From: Halomonas daqiaonensis
GTDB taxonomy: Bacteria > Pseudomonadota > Gammaproteobacteria > Pseudomonadales > Halomonadaceae
Direction: 5' to 3'
NCBI RefSeq assembly: GCF_900109725.1
Contig: NZ_FOBC01000011.1
Coordinates: 59,930 to 123,929, forward strand
DNA: 64,000 nucleotides
Positions 8,995 through 17,533 of the stretch are shown here, piece after piece. Each line of letters starts with the position of its first letter. Within the stretch, counting starts at the first letter, position 1. The notes under the pieces are model-generated. The model worked only from the letters and a program-made list of their open reading frames with translations. It was not told the DNA's origin and did no database searches. Made by a program: the position numbers and the translations under genes.

Positions 8995-11424
8995 CTAGGT
9001 GTTTCCGCCGGCTTGGGCCACGGTGGCCTTCTGCGCCCGATGATGCTCATCGAGAAATACTTTCAACCGGGCCAGGGGCATGGGCCTCGCGAAATGGAAC
9101 CCCTGGTAAAGGGTGCATTGATGGCGCGAGAGATAGGCGTACTGGGCATGGGTCTCGACCCCCTCGGCCAGCACTTGCAGCTTCATCGCCCGGGCCATGG
9201 CGATGATCCCCTTCACGATGGCGGCATCACGATGGTCGCTGACGAGATCATTGATGAAGGTGCGGTCTATCTTGACCTTGCTCACCGGCAGGTGCTTGAG
9301 GTAGCTGAGACTCGAGAAGCCGGTGCCGAAGTCGTCGATGGCCAACTGAAGGCCTTCCCGACGCAGGACCCCCAGCGTCTCGACGGCCCAGGCGGCATTC
9401 TCCATGAGCACGCCCTCGGTGAGCTCGAGTTCGAGCAGCTCGGGCGCAAGGCCGCTTTTCTCGAGCATACGGAGAAGGTCACTCACGAAATGGGTACGCT
9501 GGAACTGCATGGGCGAGATGTTGACCGCCATGGTGAAGTCGCTCATGCCCAGGGCATTGAGTTCTCGGGCATCTCGGAAGGCGGTTTCGAGCACCCAGTC
9601 GCTTATGGGAATGATCTGGCCGGTGCTCTCGGCCAGGCCGATGAAGTCGACAGGCGAAACGAAACCGCGCTCAGGATGCTGCCAGCGGATCAGCGCCTCG
9701 AAGCCGGTGACCCGCCCGCTCGGGCCGTGCAGCTGGGGCTGATAGTGAAGCTCGAACTGTCCGTTATCGATGGCTTGTTGAATGTCGCGGCGTAGTGAAA
9801 CGCTCTCGCTTGCCTTTATCGCGAGCTCATGGCGGTACCAATAGATGGTGTTGTGACCCTGGCGCTTGGCCCGATACATCGCCATGTCGGCCCGCTGCAC
9901 CAGGATCATCGGCGAATCCAGAAGGCCCTCCTTCACGGCGACACCGATGCTTGCGGTGATGCGCAGCTCGTTTCCCCGGATGCGGTAGGGCCGGGCAATG
10001 GCGGCAAGAATCTCCTCGGCCATGGCCTGCACCGCTGCCTCACCCGTGCAAGCCCCCATCACTACCACGAACTCGTCAGCCTCGAAGCGGGCCACGCTGT
10101 TGCCGGGCCCGGCCTGTCGGGACAGGCGCACGGCCACCTGCTCGAGCAGCATGTCGCCGATCTGATGGCCCAGAGTATCGTTGATGGGCTTGAAGCCATC
10201 GAGATCGACGAAGAGAACCCCAAGCAGGCAGTCATCTGGCGTATCGAGGGCCTCCTCTTTCAGGTGCTCTTCCAGCAAGTTGCGGTTGGGCAGCCCGGTC
10301 AGCAGATCGTGGGTAACGCTGAAGGCCAGGCGCTCCTCGTTGTCGCGCTGGGTGGTGATGTCGTGCTGCACCCCGATGAAGTGGGTGACCTGGCCCTCCT
10401 CGTCAGGCACCGGTGAGATGTTCAGCTCGTTCCAGAAGGACGTGCCGTCCTTGCGGTAGTTGCGAAGCACCACCCGGGTTTCCCGGCAGTCGCGGATGCA
10501 CGCCCGCACCTCGGCAACGGCCTTGGGGTCAGTGTCCGGCCCTTGGAGGAAGCGGCAGTTGCGCCCCAGGATCTCCTCGCGCCGGTAGCCGGTAAGCCGC
10601 TCGAACGCCGGATTGGCATAGATGATCGGCTGATCCTCCTCGCCGGCATCGGCGATGATCACGCCGTTGGTGCTCGCCGCAATGCTGCGCTCGAGGATGT
10701 TGAGCTGCTTCTCGGTAGACTTGCGACTGCTGATGTCGCGGAAATACACCGCGAGCCCTTCCCGGGACGGGTAGGCATTGACCTCGAACCAGAGTCCCTT
10801 ATCCGGGTAGCGGGTCTCGAAGGAGACGCTGACGTTGTCGTCGAACGCGCGCCGGTACTTCCGCTCCAACGGGGTGCCGAGGCACTCGGGAAAGGCGTCC
10901 CATAGGCTCACGCCCTCTAGCTCCTTCAGGTCGTGCTCGAGCAGGCGTTCCGCGGTGGCATTGAGGTAGCTGAACCGCCACTGGGTATCCAGGGTAAAGA
11001 AGCCGTCGGTAATACTGTCGAGGGTGGTGATGAGGCGCTCGGCCAGGCGGTCGACCTCCTGGCTCAGGCGCCTGTTGTGGGTGATATCCCGGGCCACCAT
11101 ATGGATCAGGGCCTCCGCACAAAGGGCGGCATTGACCTCGATCCAGTGCAGGTGTCCCCACGAATCCTCGACCCGCACGACCAGTTCCCGCACGGGGCGC
11201 TCCTGGTCCAGGCGCGCCAGTGCCTCCTCGACCAGTGGGCAATCCTCAGCCACTACGAGGTAGGCATAGGATTTACCCTTCAACTCCTCGAGCTCGTAAC
11301 CCAGGAAGCGCTTGAAGGCAGGATTGACCTGCATAAAGTTTCCTGCCCGATCCACCCAGGCGAAGAGGTCGAGGGACAGGGTGAAGAAGGGGTCCTGCTC
11401 GAGCAGTAATTCAGAAATTTTCAT
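8995..11424 (-). CDS. LOV photoreceptor: PAS-PAS-LOV-GGDEF-EAL protein
   Basis: An 809-residue cytoplasmic protein with two PAS domains (about residues 10-115 and 125-235), a LOV domain (about 243-358), GGDEF (about 365-530) and EAL (about 540-795). The LOV motif GRNCRFLQG is exact, with photoadduct cysteine 290, and NYRKDGTSFWNELNISPV carries the flavin-contacting asparagines, so blue-light sensing through FMN is likely. The GGDEF signature is replaced by EADEF (448-452), so cyclase activity is doubtful. The EAL domain keeps FEALIRW (576-578), NISPMQF, LELTE, IDDFGTGFSSL (697 on) and AEGVET and should hydrolyse c-di-GMP. The best reading is a light-controlled phosphodiesterase; the degenerate GGDEF may bind GTP as an allosteric site. 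It lies 137 bases upstream of the hybrid kinase gene. Confidence 0.93.
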   Translation of the reverse strand: MKISELLLEQDPFFTLSLDLFAWVDRAGNFMQVNPAFKRFLGYELEELKGKSYAYLVVAEDCPLVEEALARLDQERPVRELVVRVEDSWGHLHWIEVNAALCAEALIHMVARDITHNRRLSQEVDRLAERLITTLDSITDGFFTLDTQWRFSYLNATAERLLEHDLKELEGVSLWDAFPECLGTPLERKYRRAFDDNVSVSFETRYPDKGLWFEVNAYPSREGLAVYFRDISSRKSTEKQLNILERSIAASTNGVIIADAGEEDQPIIYANPAFERLTGYRREEILGRNCRFLQGPDTDPKAVAEVRACIRDCRETRVVLRNYRKDGTSFWNELNISPVPDEEGQVTHFIGVQHDITTQRDNEERLAFSVTHDLLTGLPNRNLLEEHLKEEALDTPDDCLLGVLFVDLDGFKPINDTLGHQIGDMLLEQVAVRLSRQAGPGNSVARFEADEFVVVMGACTGEAAVQAMAEEILAAIARPYRIRGNELRITASIGVAVKEGLLDSPMILVQRADMAMYRAKRQGHNTIYWYRHELAIKASESVSLRRDIQQAIDNGQFELHYQPQLHGPSGRVTGFEALIRWQHPERGFVSPVDFIGLAESTGQIIPISDWVLETAFRDARELNALGMSDFTMAVNISPMQFQRTHFVSDLLRMLEKSGLAPELLELELTEGVLMENAAWAVETLGVLRREGLQLAIDDFGTGFSSLSYLKHLPVSKVKIDRTFINDLVSDHRDAAIVKGIIAMARAMKLQVLAEGVETHAQYAYLSRHQCTLYQGFHFARPMPLARLKVFLDEHHRAQKATVAQAGGNT

Positions 11425-11519
11425 GGCATCTCGCAGAGCATGAAAGCAGGTTCATACATCGCAGGAGTCTGCTTTCGGGATCATCAGTCACCGTTTTCCA
11501 TCCGCTCCAATCGAACAGT

Positions 11520-13046
11520 TCAGCCTTGTACCGAATGCAAGACATCAGTTCCTGCTACCACCCGATCACGCCCCAGGGCCTTGGCCTCATAGAGACGCTG
11601 GTCACCGATACGCATGAGTGAATCCATGTCGTCGCCGTCCTGGCCCATCTGCGCGCAGCCCAGGCTGACGGTGATCTTCACCACCTTGTCACGCAGCCGG
11701 ATCTGCAGGTCGTGAAGGGTCGAACGAATACGCTCGGCGACCTCGCCCGCCTGGTGAATATCGGCCTCCGGCAGCAGGACCTGGAACTCCTCGCCACCCA
11801 CCCGTGCCAGCAGGTCGTGGGGTCTCAGGCTCTCTTGCATGGCCGAGGCAACCTGCTTGAGCACCTGGTCACCGGCCTCATGGCCATGAGCGTCGTTGAC
11901 TTTCTTGAAGTGATCGAGATCCAGGCACAGCAGCGACAGGGATGTGCCATAGCGCTTGGCCCGGGCGAGCTCCCGCTTCGCCTGCCTCACGAACTGACGT
12001 CGATTGGCCACGCCGGTGAGCCAGTCCGTGGCAGCCTGCTGGCTCAGGCGGGTATTGGTTGTCTCCAGTTTCCCCAGGGCATCCTGGGTCCGGGTCTGTT
12101 GCTCGCGAAGCTGTTGCATCACCTCCGCCTGGCTGTAGACGGTGGAGAAGGAGCGGGTGGTATGGAAGGCGTGAACGACGCCGTAGCTGAGCAGGAAGAA
12201 CCCCGCGATGAAGATGGCGTGGGCCAGCCACCACAGATGGCTCCACAGGTCGGAGATCATGAAGGCGATCGATGCCTGGGCGAAGACCGCCATGGAGAGC
12301 AGGTAGATGATCATCAGCGGCAGGCGGATGCGTCGCAGGGTAATGACCATGATACCCATCACGAGGAGCGCGAGTGCCAAGGCTTCCATTCCCTGGATCA
12401 CACTTTCTGCCGGCACCACAGAACCCAGGATGAGGGCCGCCAAGCCCAGATCGATGGCCAGAATGATGCCCAGGGCCATTCCCCAGGTGGTGGGGCGCCG
12501 GCGTGCCTCGGGGGGATCCGCGGGCGCGCCGAGGCGCTCCAGCGCGACCAGGAAGCAGGCGCCCATGGCCAGGCGCGAGGCCGGACCATAGGCGATGAAC
12601 AGGTGCATCATCTCGTCGGAAAACTGACTGAGCAGGGCATGGGGCAGGTAGATCAGGGTGAAGCCCAGGAACGCCAGGGTCAGCCAGCGCAAAAAGACCT
12701 CGCCTGAGGTGAGATAGCAGCGCCATGTGACATAGGTGACGAAGGCGCCCAGGACGATGGCCAGCATGGAGGTCGCTTCGTAGAGGCCATGGGCCTCGAA
12801 ACGCAGCGCGGGGTCCTGGAAGAACGTCAGATAGCCGATCGCCATCAGCGGCACCAGGGCAACCAGTACCCCCAGCAGGTACAGATAGACGCCCGTCAGC
12901 CGCCGCATGACGGCATCGGCCTGTCTCTCGGTATCCGCCTCCGCGTCGCGTTTCCATGAATCGACGAATCGCTGAGCCGCCGAGCCGCCATGCATCAGGA
13001 GCCGGCTCGTCCGTAGCCGGTTCCACCAGGGCATGCCCTTCTTCAT
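11520..13046 (-). CDS. Membrane-bound diguanylate cyclase
   Basis: A 508-residue protein with about seven or eight hydrophobic segments between residues 50 and 295, then a coiled-coil-like linker (about 305-340) and a C-terminal GGDEF domain (about 340-500). The signature GGEEF at 417-421 and the substrate region LCLDLDHFKKVNDAHGHEAGD are intact, and an RPHD inhibitory site sits five residues upstream. It should make c-di-GMP from GTP with product inhibition, in response to a signal sensed by the membrane domain, which resembles no named MASE type that I can assign. Its ATG overlaps the TGA of the GAF-EAL gene by four bases, so the two opposing enzymes are probably co-translated. Confidence 0.92.
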   Translation of the reverse strand: MKKGMPWWNRLRTSRLLMHGGSAAQRFVDSWKRDAEADTERQADAVMRRLTGVYLYLLGVLVALVPLMAIGYLTFFQDPALRFEAHGLYEATSMLAIVLGAFVTYVTWRCYLTSGEVFLRWLTLAFLGFTLIYLPHALLSQFSDEMMHLFIAYGPASRLAMGACFLVALERLGAPADPPEARRRPTTWGMALGIILAIDLGLAALILGSVVPAESVIQGMEALALALLVMGIMVITLRRIRLPLMIIYLLSMAVFAQASIAFMISDLWSHLWWLAHAIFIAGFFLLSYGVVHAFHTTRSFSTVYSQAEVMQQLREQQTRTQDALGKLETTNTRLSQQAATDWLTGVANRRQFVRQAKRELARAKRYGTSLSLLCLDLDHFKKVNDAHGHEAGDQVLKQVASAMQESLRPHDLLARVGGEEFQVLLPEADIHQAGEVAERIRSTLHDLQIRLRDKVVKITVSLGCAQMGQDGDDMDSLMRIGDQRLYEAKALGRDRVVAGTDVLHSVQG

Positions 13047-14926
13047 GACACTTGTGGCCAGCTTTTGAGTAACGCCAGGGCATCATCGGCCAGCAGCGGA
13101 CGACTGAACAGGTACCCCTGCACCACATCGCACTTCGCCTGATGCAACAGAGTGCGCTGCGACTCATGCTCGACCCCTTCGGCGACGACCTGCAACTCGA
13201 GGCCATGGGCGATGCGGATGATGCCGTCGACCAGGTCGACGGCGCGCGAATCGTTGGGCAGGTCGTCGATGAAGCTCTTGTCGATCTTGAGGGTGTCGAT
13301 CGGCAGGCTCTTTAGATAGCTCAGCGACGAATAGCCGGTACCGAAGTCATCCAGGGCCACGGTGATCTTGTGACGGCGGAGCTCGCGCATGGTCTGGATC
13401 GCCTTGTCGACATTGGCCAGCAGGCTCTCCTCGGTGAGCTCCAGGGTCAGGCGCTCGGGGGCCAGCTCATGCTCCTCGAGGGTGCGCAGCACGCGATCGA
13501 GGAAGTCCTGCTGGTAGAACTGCCCGGCGGGAATGTTGATGGCGATTCGCAGGGGCGCATCACTGGGCTGGATGGGCCAGTGCGGTGCTCTCTCGCAGAC
13601 CGTCCTGATCGACCATTCCGTCATCAGCCGTGACAGCCGGGCATTCTTCTCGGCAATGGGCACGAAGTCGCCGGGGCTCACGCTACCCAGTTCGTCATGC
13701 TGCCAGCGCGCCAGCGCCTCGAAACCCACGATGCGGCTGCCGTCGGTGGCGACCAGGGGCTGGTAGTGCTTGATCAGGCGATTTTCGAGCAGTGCCGGTT
13801 CCAGAAACTGTTCGATCGTGTGTCGACGCAGGGCCGTTTCCTCTGCCTCGTGGCTGAAGACATGCACGCCTTCATGGGACTTCGGCCCACTGAGGGCGGC
13901 ACGTGCCCTTTCCAGCAGGTCCTCCGGCGTCAGGCCATCGAGGGGGGACAGGCTGATGCCCACGTCGATGTCCGGACGAATCGTCACCTCGTCCAGCTTG
14001 ATGGGGCCGGAGAGCTTGTTGACGATGGGCGTGATGACGTCGAAGAGATCACGTACCGAATGCAGCGGCACCACGGCGCCGAAGCGGGCCTTGCTCAAGT
14101 GGCCGGCGGCCAGCACCTTGATGTCGGTCGCGGTCAGGCGTTCGGCCAGGGCGTGCAGGATGGCGTCCCGGGTGCGGCGCCCATTGACGCGGCTGATCTC
14201 GTCGACCCTGTTCAGGCGCAGATGCAGCACGGCCAGGTAATGCCCCTCCTTCTCCGACATGCGCAGCAGGTGGGTGAGGGTATCGCCGAACAGCGTCTCG
14301 TCGGGAAGGCCGGTACGGGTATTGCGCTGGCCGTTCTGATTGCCCTGCTGACGGGCAGCGGTCAGGGCATGGTCGTGATTGATCAGCTCTTCCACCAGGT
14401 GGCCGAAGGTTACCAGCCAGGTACGCTGCGCTCGGGTGAGATAGCGAGAGTGGGTGTCCATGATGCAGAGCGTGCCGAGAGGCTGGCCGGTAGGGCCGCG
14501 CAGCACGGTACCCATGTAGAAGCGAATGTGGGGGCTGCCCACCACAGCTGGGTGATCCCGGAAGACGTCGTCTTCCAGGGCATCGGGGACCTCCAGCATC
14601 TCCTGTTCTTCGATGGCATGGACGCAGAACGACTCCTCGAGGGGCGTTTCACACACCTCCATCCCGATGGATGACTTGAACCACTGGCGATCCTCGTCGA
14701 CCAGCGACACTGCGACCATGGGCACCTTGAAGATCTCTGCCACGAGATGGGTGTAGCGATCGAAGTATCGCTCCGCCGAGGTGTCCAGGATGTCGAGGGA
14801 GTGGAGTTCGGCAAGCCGCGCCTTCTCGTCGCGGGGCCGGGTGGCCTCGGGAGAGTGGCTGGACTCGGGAGGCTGGGTAGAGCTCTCGTCCAGGGCCTGG
14901 GTGAAGCTGATGTCAGGTTCGTTCAT
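13043..14926 (-). CDS. GAF-GGDEF(degenerate)-EAL c-di-GMP phosphodiesterase
   Basis: A 627-residue soluble protein: a GAF domain (about residues 35-190) of the type with LVDEDRQWFKSSIG and PLGTLCIMD, a degenerate GGDEF (about 200-365) and an EAL domain (about 370-620). The GGDEF signature is reduced to SKARF at 278-282, so it is not a cyclase. The EAL domain is complete (FEALARWQH at 402-410, INIPAGQF, LELTEES, LDDFGTGYSSL, LKIDKSF, AEGVE). The GAF domain is clearly related to that of the GGDEF protein at 31063. It is first in a two-gene unit with the membrane diguanylate cyclase. Its promoter should lie in the 325-base region divergent from the first Crp/Fnr gene. Confidence 0.92.
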   Translation of the reverse strand: MNEPDISFTQALDESSTQPPESSHSPEATRPRDEKARLAELHSLDILDTSAERYFDRYTHLVAEIFKVPMVAVSLVDEDRQWFKSSIGMEVCETPLEESFCVHAIEEQEMLEVPDALEDDVFRDHPAVVGSPHIRFYMGTVLRGPTGQPLGTLCIMDTHSRYLTRAQRTWLVTFGHLVEELINHDHALTAARQQGNQNGQRNTRTGLPDETLFGDTLTHLLRMSEKEGHYLAVLHLRLNRVDEISRVNGRRTRDAILHALAERLTATDIKVLAAGHLSKARFGAVVPLHSVRDLFDVITPIVNKLSGPIKLDEVTIRPDIDVGISLSPLDGLTPEDLLERARAALSGPKSHEGVHVFSHEAEETALRRHTIEQFLEPALLENRLIKHYQPLVATDGSRIVGFEALARWQHDELGSVSPGDFVPIAEKNARLSRLMTEWSIRTVCERAPHWPIQPSDAPLRIAINIPAGQFYQQDFLDRVLRTLEEHELAPERLTLELTEESLLANVDKAIQTMRELRRHKITVALDDFGTGYSSLSYLKSLPIDTLKIDKSFIDDLPNDSRAVDLVDGIIRIAHGLELQVVAEGVEHESQRTLLHQAKCDVVQGYLFSRPLLADDALALLKSWPQVS

Positions 14927-15251
14927 GACAATCCTCCTAGATCTCGCACCACGTCTGCGGTGCTGGCAGGTTTCCTGCCGTCGTTGTCATGCGAGCTGGT
15001 GCCGCTGAGTTCATTCATGCCACCCGGTTTCCTGTTCCGCCTGCAGTCGAGCCCGGGTCGGTAGGTCATGCCTGATCCGGGCCCTGGGGCTTTCCCAGTA
15101 CCCAGCCAGCCTAATGGCGTGACAGCGCTGCTTCCGTGCGCTAGCGTACACAGGATCCATTCCTGCCGCGGGTGTGGGCGATCGGGGATGGACACCTCCG
15201 CTTTTCGTGCCCTGTTGTCAGGGTGGCTCCACCGTTACAGGAGTAAACGTC
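14927..15251. promoter_or_regulatory. Divergent intergenic region, GAF-EAL / Crp-Fnr gene
   Basis: This is 325 bases without a gene, between two genes transcribed away from each other, so it should contain both promoters. I see no canonical Crp site (TGTGA-N6-TCACA) and no convincing sigma-70 pair. The only clear element is the ribosome site AGGAG at 15239-15243 ahead of the regulator ATG. Short open frames here look like shadows. Confidence 0.4.
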
Positions 15252-15972
15252 ATGGCCCAACCACATGATCCCCGTCGAAATAACTTGCTGGAGGCCCTGA
15301 CAACGGAGGAATACCAGCGCCTGGAGCCAAACTTGGAGCGGGTCGACTTGACGCTGGGCGCGTCGCTGGTCGAGTCGGGGGAGAAGATGAAATATGTGTA
15401 TTTCCCGACAGATTCCATCGTATCGCTGCTGTGCGTCATGGAAGAGGGGGATTCGACGGAAATTGCCGTCGTCGGTGCCGAGGGTATCGTCGGTATCTCG
15501 CTGTTCATGGGCGGTGAAACCACCCCCCAGCCGTGCCATCGTGCAGAGTGCCGGCACCGCCTATCGCCTCAAGGGACAGCTACTCAAGCATGAGTTCTAC
15601 AAGTCAGGACCCATGCAGGGCCTGTTGCTGCGTTACACCCAGGCATTGCTCACCCAGATGGCACAGACGGCGGTATGCAACCGGCATCACAGCCTCGATG
15701 AACAGCTGTGTCGCTGGCTGTTGCTGAGCCTGGATCGCTTGCCGACCGACGTACTGCTCATGACCCAGCAACTGATCGCCAACATGCTTGGCGTGCGCCG
15801 AGAGGGCGTTACCGAGTCGGCCGGAAAATTACAGAAGGCGGGCTTGATCAACTATCAGCGCGGGCGCATCACCATCCTCGATCGAAAGGGGCTGGAATCG
15901 CGAGTCTGTGAATGTTACGAGGTTGTCAAGAAGGAATACGATCGATTGCTTCCCTATTCTCATTCCACCTGA
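15252..15972 (+). pseudogene. Crp/Fnr-type transcription regulator, frame broken
   Basis: A Crp/Fnr-type regulator: a cyclic-nucleotide-binding-like beta-roll (VYFPTDSIVSLL, IAVVGAEGIVGISLFMGGE) and a C-terminal winged helix (QQLIANMLGVRREGVTESAG, KLQKAGLINYQRGRITI). ATG 15252 has AGGAG eight bases upstream. The frame breaks at the C6 run at 15523-15528: reading as C5 joins MGGETTPS to RAIVQSAGTAY and gives 239 residues ending at 15972. As written, the product stops near 15591 without a DNA-binding domain. The ligand is unknown; the usual cAMP-contacting residues of Crp are not evident. It is related to the intact regulator downstream at 16196 (same QRGRIT motif and the same helix-turn-helix spacing). 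Confidence 0.85.
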
Positions 15973-16096
15973 CTTCATTCTTCACGATTAAATTTAAAAC
16001 AAGAAATAAAGGGGTATTTAAATAATTATTTTTCCTGTTTATGTACAGCACCGTACCGACTGAATAAAGGGGAGAGTGTTACGCTTTCAGATGTCG

Positions 16097-16124
16097 CCGA
16101 CGGAGAACGAGGTTTTCTCGTCGG
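16097..16124 (+). terminator. Hairpin between the two Crp/Fnr genes
   Basis: CCGACGGAGAA (16097-16107) pairs with TTCTCGTCGG (16115-16124) with a single bulged G and a 7-base loop, followed by TTTCT. It could terminate the first regulator gene or act in the leader of the second. The 130 bases before it are unusually AT-rich for this genome. Confidence 0.45.
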
Positions 16125-16195
16125 TTTCTGACATCGGAGTTTCACTTAGTTTGTTCCATGTGCCGATGGCAATTATTCACGCCAGGAGCCGCAAC

Positions 16196-16912
16196 ATGGA
16201 TTGCACCACTTCCCCTTCATATAGCAATCGACTTCTCGACAGCCTGCCGGAAGAGGACAGAAAACGTTTTCTCGCCGACTGCGAGATCGTGGATCTGGCG
16301 TTCGGCCGGAAGTTGGCCGAGCCGGGCGAAACGATCTCCTATGCCTTCTTCCCCATCGACTGCCTCGTTTCCCTGATTGCCACCCTGGAGAGCGGCGGTC
16401 GGCTGGAAGTCTCCATGGCCGGCAACGAAGGCATGGTGGGGTTCCCCTTGATGCTCGGGGCAGAGAAGAGCTCGCTTCAGGCGGTCGTCCAGGGGGCAGG
16501 AGCGGCTCTGCGCATGTCGTCGGCCTGCTTCCAGGACCACCTGGAGCGCAGTCCCGCGCTGGAGAGGCTGATGAAGCGCTATCTCAATGTCTTGATGAGC
16601 CAGATCTCCCAATCCGCGGCCTGTGCCCATTACCACAGCCTGGAGGCGCGCACGGCACGCTGGTTGTTGATGACCCACGACCGGACCCGCGGAGACGAGT
16701 TGCGTATCACCCACGAATTTCTTTCCGGAATGCTGGGCGTGCGGCGAGCCGGCGTCACCCTGGCAGCCAAGGCACTGCAGAGGCGCGGCCTGATCGACTA
16801 CCAACGGGGCAGGATCACCGTACACGATCGCCCCGGCCTGGAGGCGGCCTCCTGTCGCTGCTACGCCACCGATCGCAAAACCTACGGGCAGATGATCGAA
16901 CGGTTAGCCTGA
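16196..16912 (+). CDS. Crp/Fnr-type transcription regulator
   Basis: A 238-residue intact regulator with an N-terminal cyclic-nucleotide-binding-like fold (ISYAFFPIDCLVSLIATL, MAGNEGMVGFPLMLG) and a C-terminal winged helix (HEFLSGMLGVRRAGVTLAA, RRGLIDYQRGRITVHD). ATG 16196 is chosen over the frame start at 16076 because AGGAG lies at 16184-16188 with a 7-base gap and the protein then aligns end to end with its neighbour. No Fnr-type N-terminal cysteine cluster is seen. The ligand is not predictable. Two such regulators in tandem suggest duplication. Confidence 0.88.
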   Translation: MDCTTSPSYSNRLLDSLPEEDRKRFLADCEIVDLAFGRKLAEPGETISYAFFPIDCLVSLIATLESGGRLEVSMAGNEGMVGFPLMLGAEKSSLQAVVQGAGAALRMSSACFQDHLERSPALERLMKRYLNVLMSQISQSAACAHYHSLEARTARWLLMTHDRTRGDELRITHEFLSGMLGVRRAGVTLAAKALQRRGLIDYQRGRITVHDRPGLEAASCRCYATDRKTYGQMIERLA

Positions 16913-17074
16913 TCGCGAAGGCGAAACATCTCTCCCCCTCCCCTAGGACGAAAAACGCGTCGCGAACGCCTATCGTAATTTTTCGGTTGCGCCGCGCACG
17001 CTCAGTAGCGACGTCTTGAAAGCGGCTACACTCATGCTTGTTGGTCTACCCAAAATTCCAATAAGGATCCTCGC

Positions 17075-17449
17075 ATGAAACCGCAGCGCTTACTCGCCGC
17101 TATGCTCCTCGCGACAACCGTCCCTCTCGTAGCCGATCCCGCCTTCGCCGGCCGCGCCTCCGGCACCATCGACGGCCATGACGTTGACGTCGAACTCGAC
17201 TGCTCGGGCTGGCAAGGCGCGATGATGTCGGCGACTTCGACCGGCCCAGACGCGGATCTGCTCTTTGACGCGATGCTCTTCGTCGAAATGAACCGCTTGG
17301 CCATTACCTACAAGCCGGAGGAGAAGCGCTACCAACTGCTCTTCGGGATAGAAGAACCGGGCGAGAAGCTTGAGGTCGCCAGCACCTTCAGCAACAAGGC
17401 GACAGGCGATCGCTATGAGGCCGAGCTCTCGCTGGACTGCAGCGACTGA
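17075..17449 (+). CDS. Small secreted protein of unknown function
   Basis: A 124-residue protein with a clear signal peptide (MKPQRLLAAMLLATTVPLVA, cleavage likely after AFA near residue 25). The mature part is about 99 residues, acidic and probably beta-rich, with cysteines at about 43 and 122 that could form a disulfide. I do not recognise a family. It stands 84 bases ahead of the VWA gene on the same strand and may be the first member of that transcription unit. Its codon choice resembles the VWA operon more than the upstream regulators. Confidence 0.75.
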   Translation: MKPQRLLAAMLLATTVPLVADPAFAGRASGTIDGHDVDVELDCSGWQGAMMSATSTGPDADLLFDAMLFVEMNRLAITYKPEEKRYQLLFGIEEPGEKLEVASTFSNKATGDRYEAELSLDCSD

Positions 17450-17533
17450 TCCAAAGGCGTCGGCAACGCAGGAGCCCCGAATCATCAACGATCGAGTCGG
17501 GTGTGGCAATGTTGCGTTTCAAGGAGCTCGTCC

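Noticed and set aside
11878..13206. A 442-codon frame covering the membrane cyclase in another frame
   Set aside because: It crosses two confident genes on the same strand and has proline/arginine-rich shadow composition.
17016..17032. TTGAAA and TACACT as a promoter for the secreted-protein gene
   Set aside because: The spacing is about 5 bases, far from the 16-18 needed for a sigma-70 promoter.
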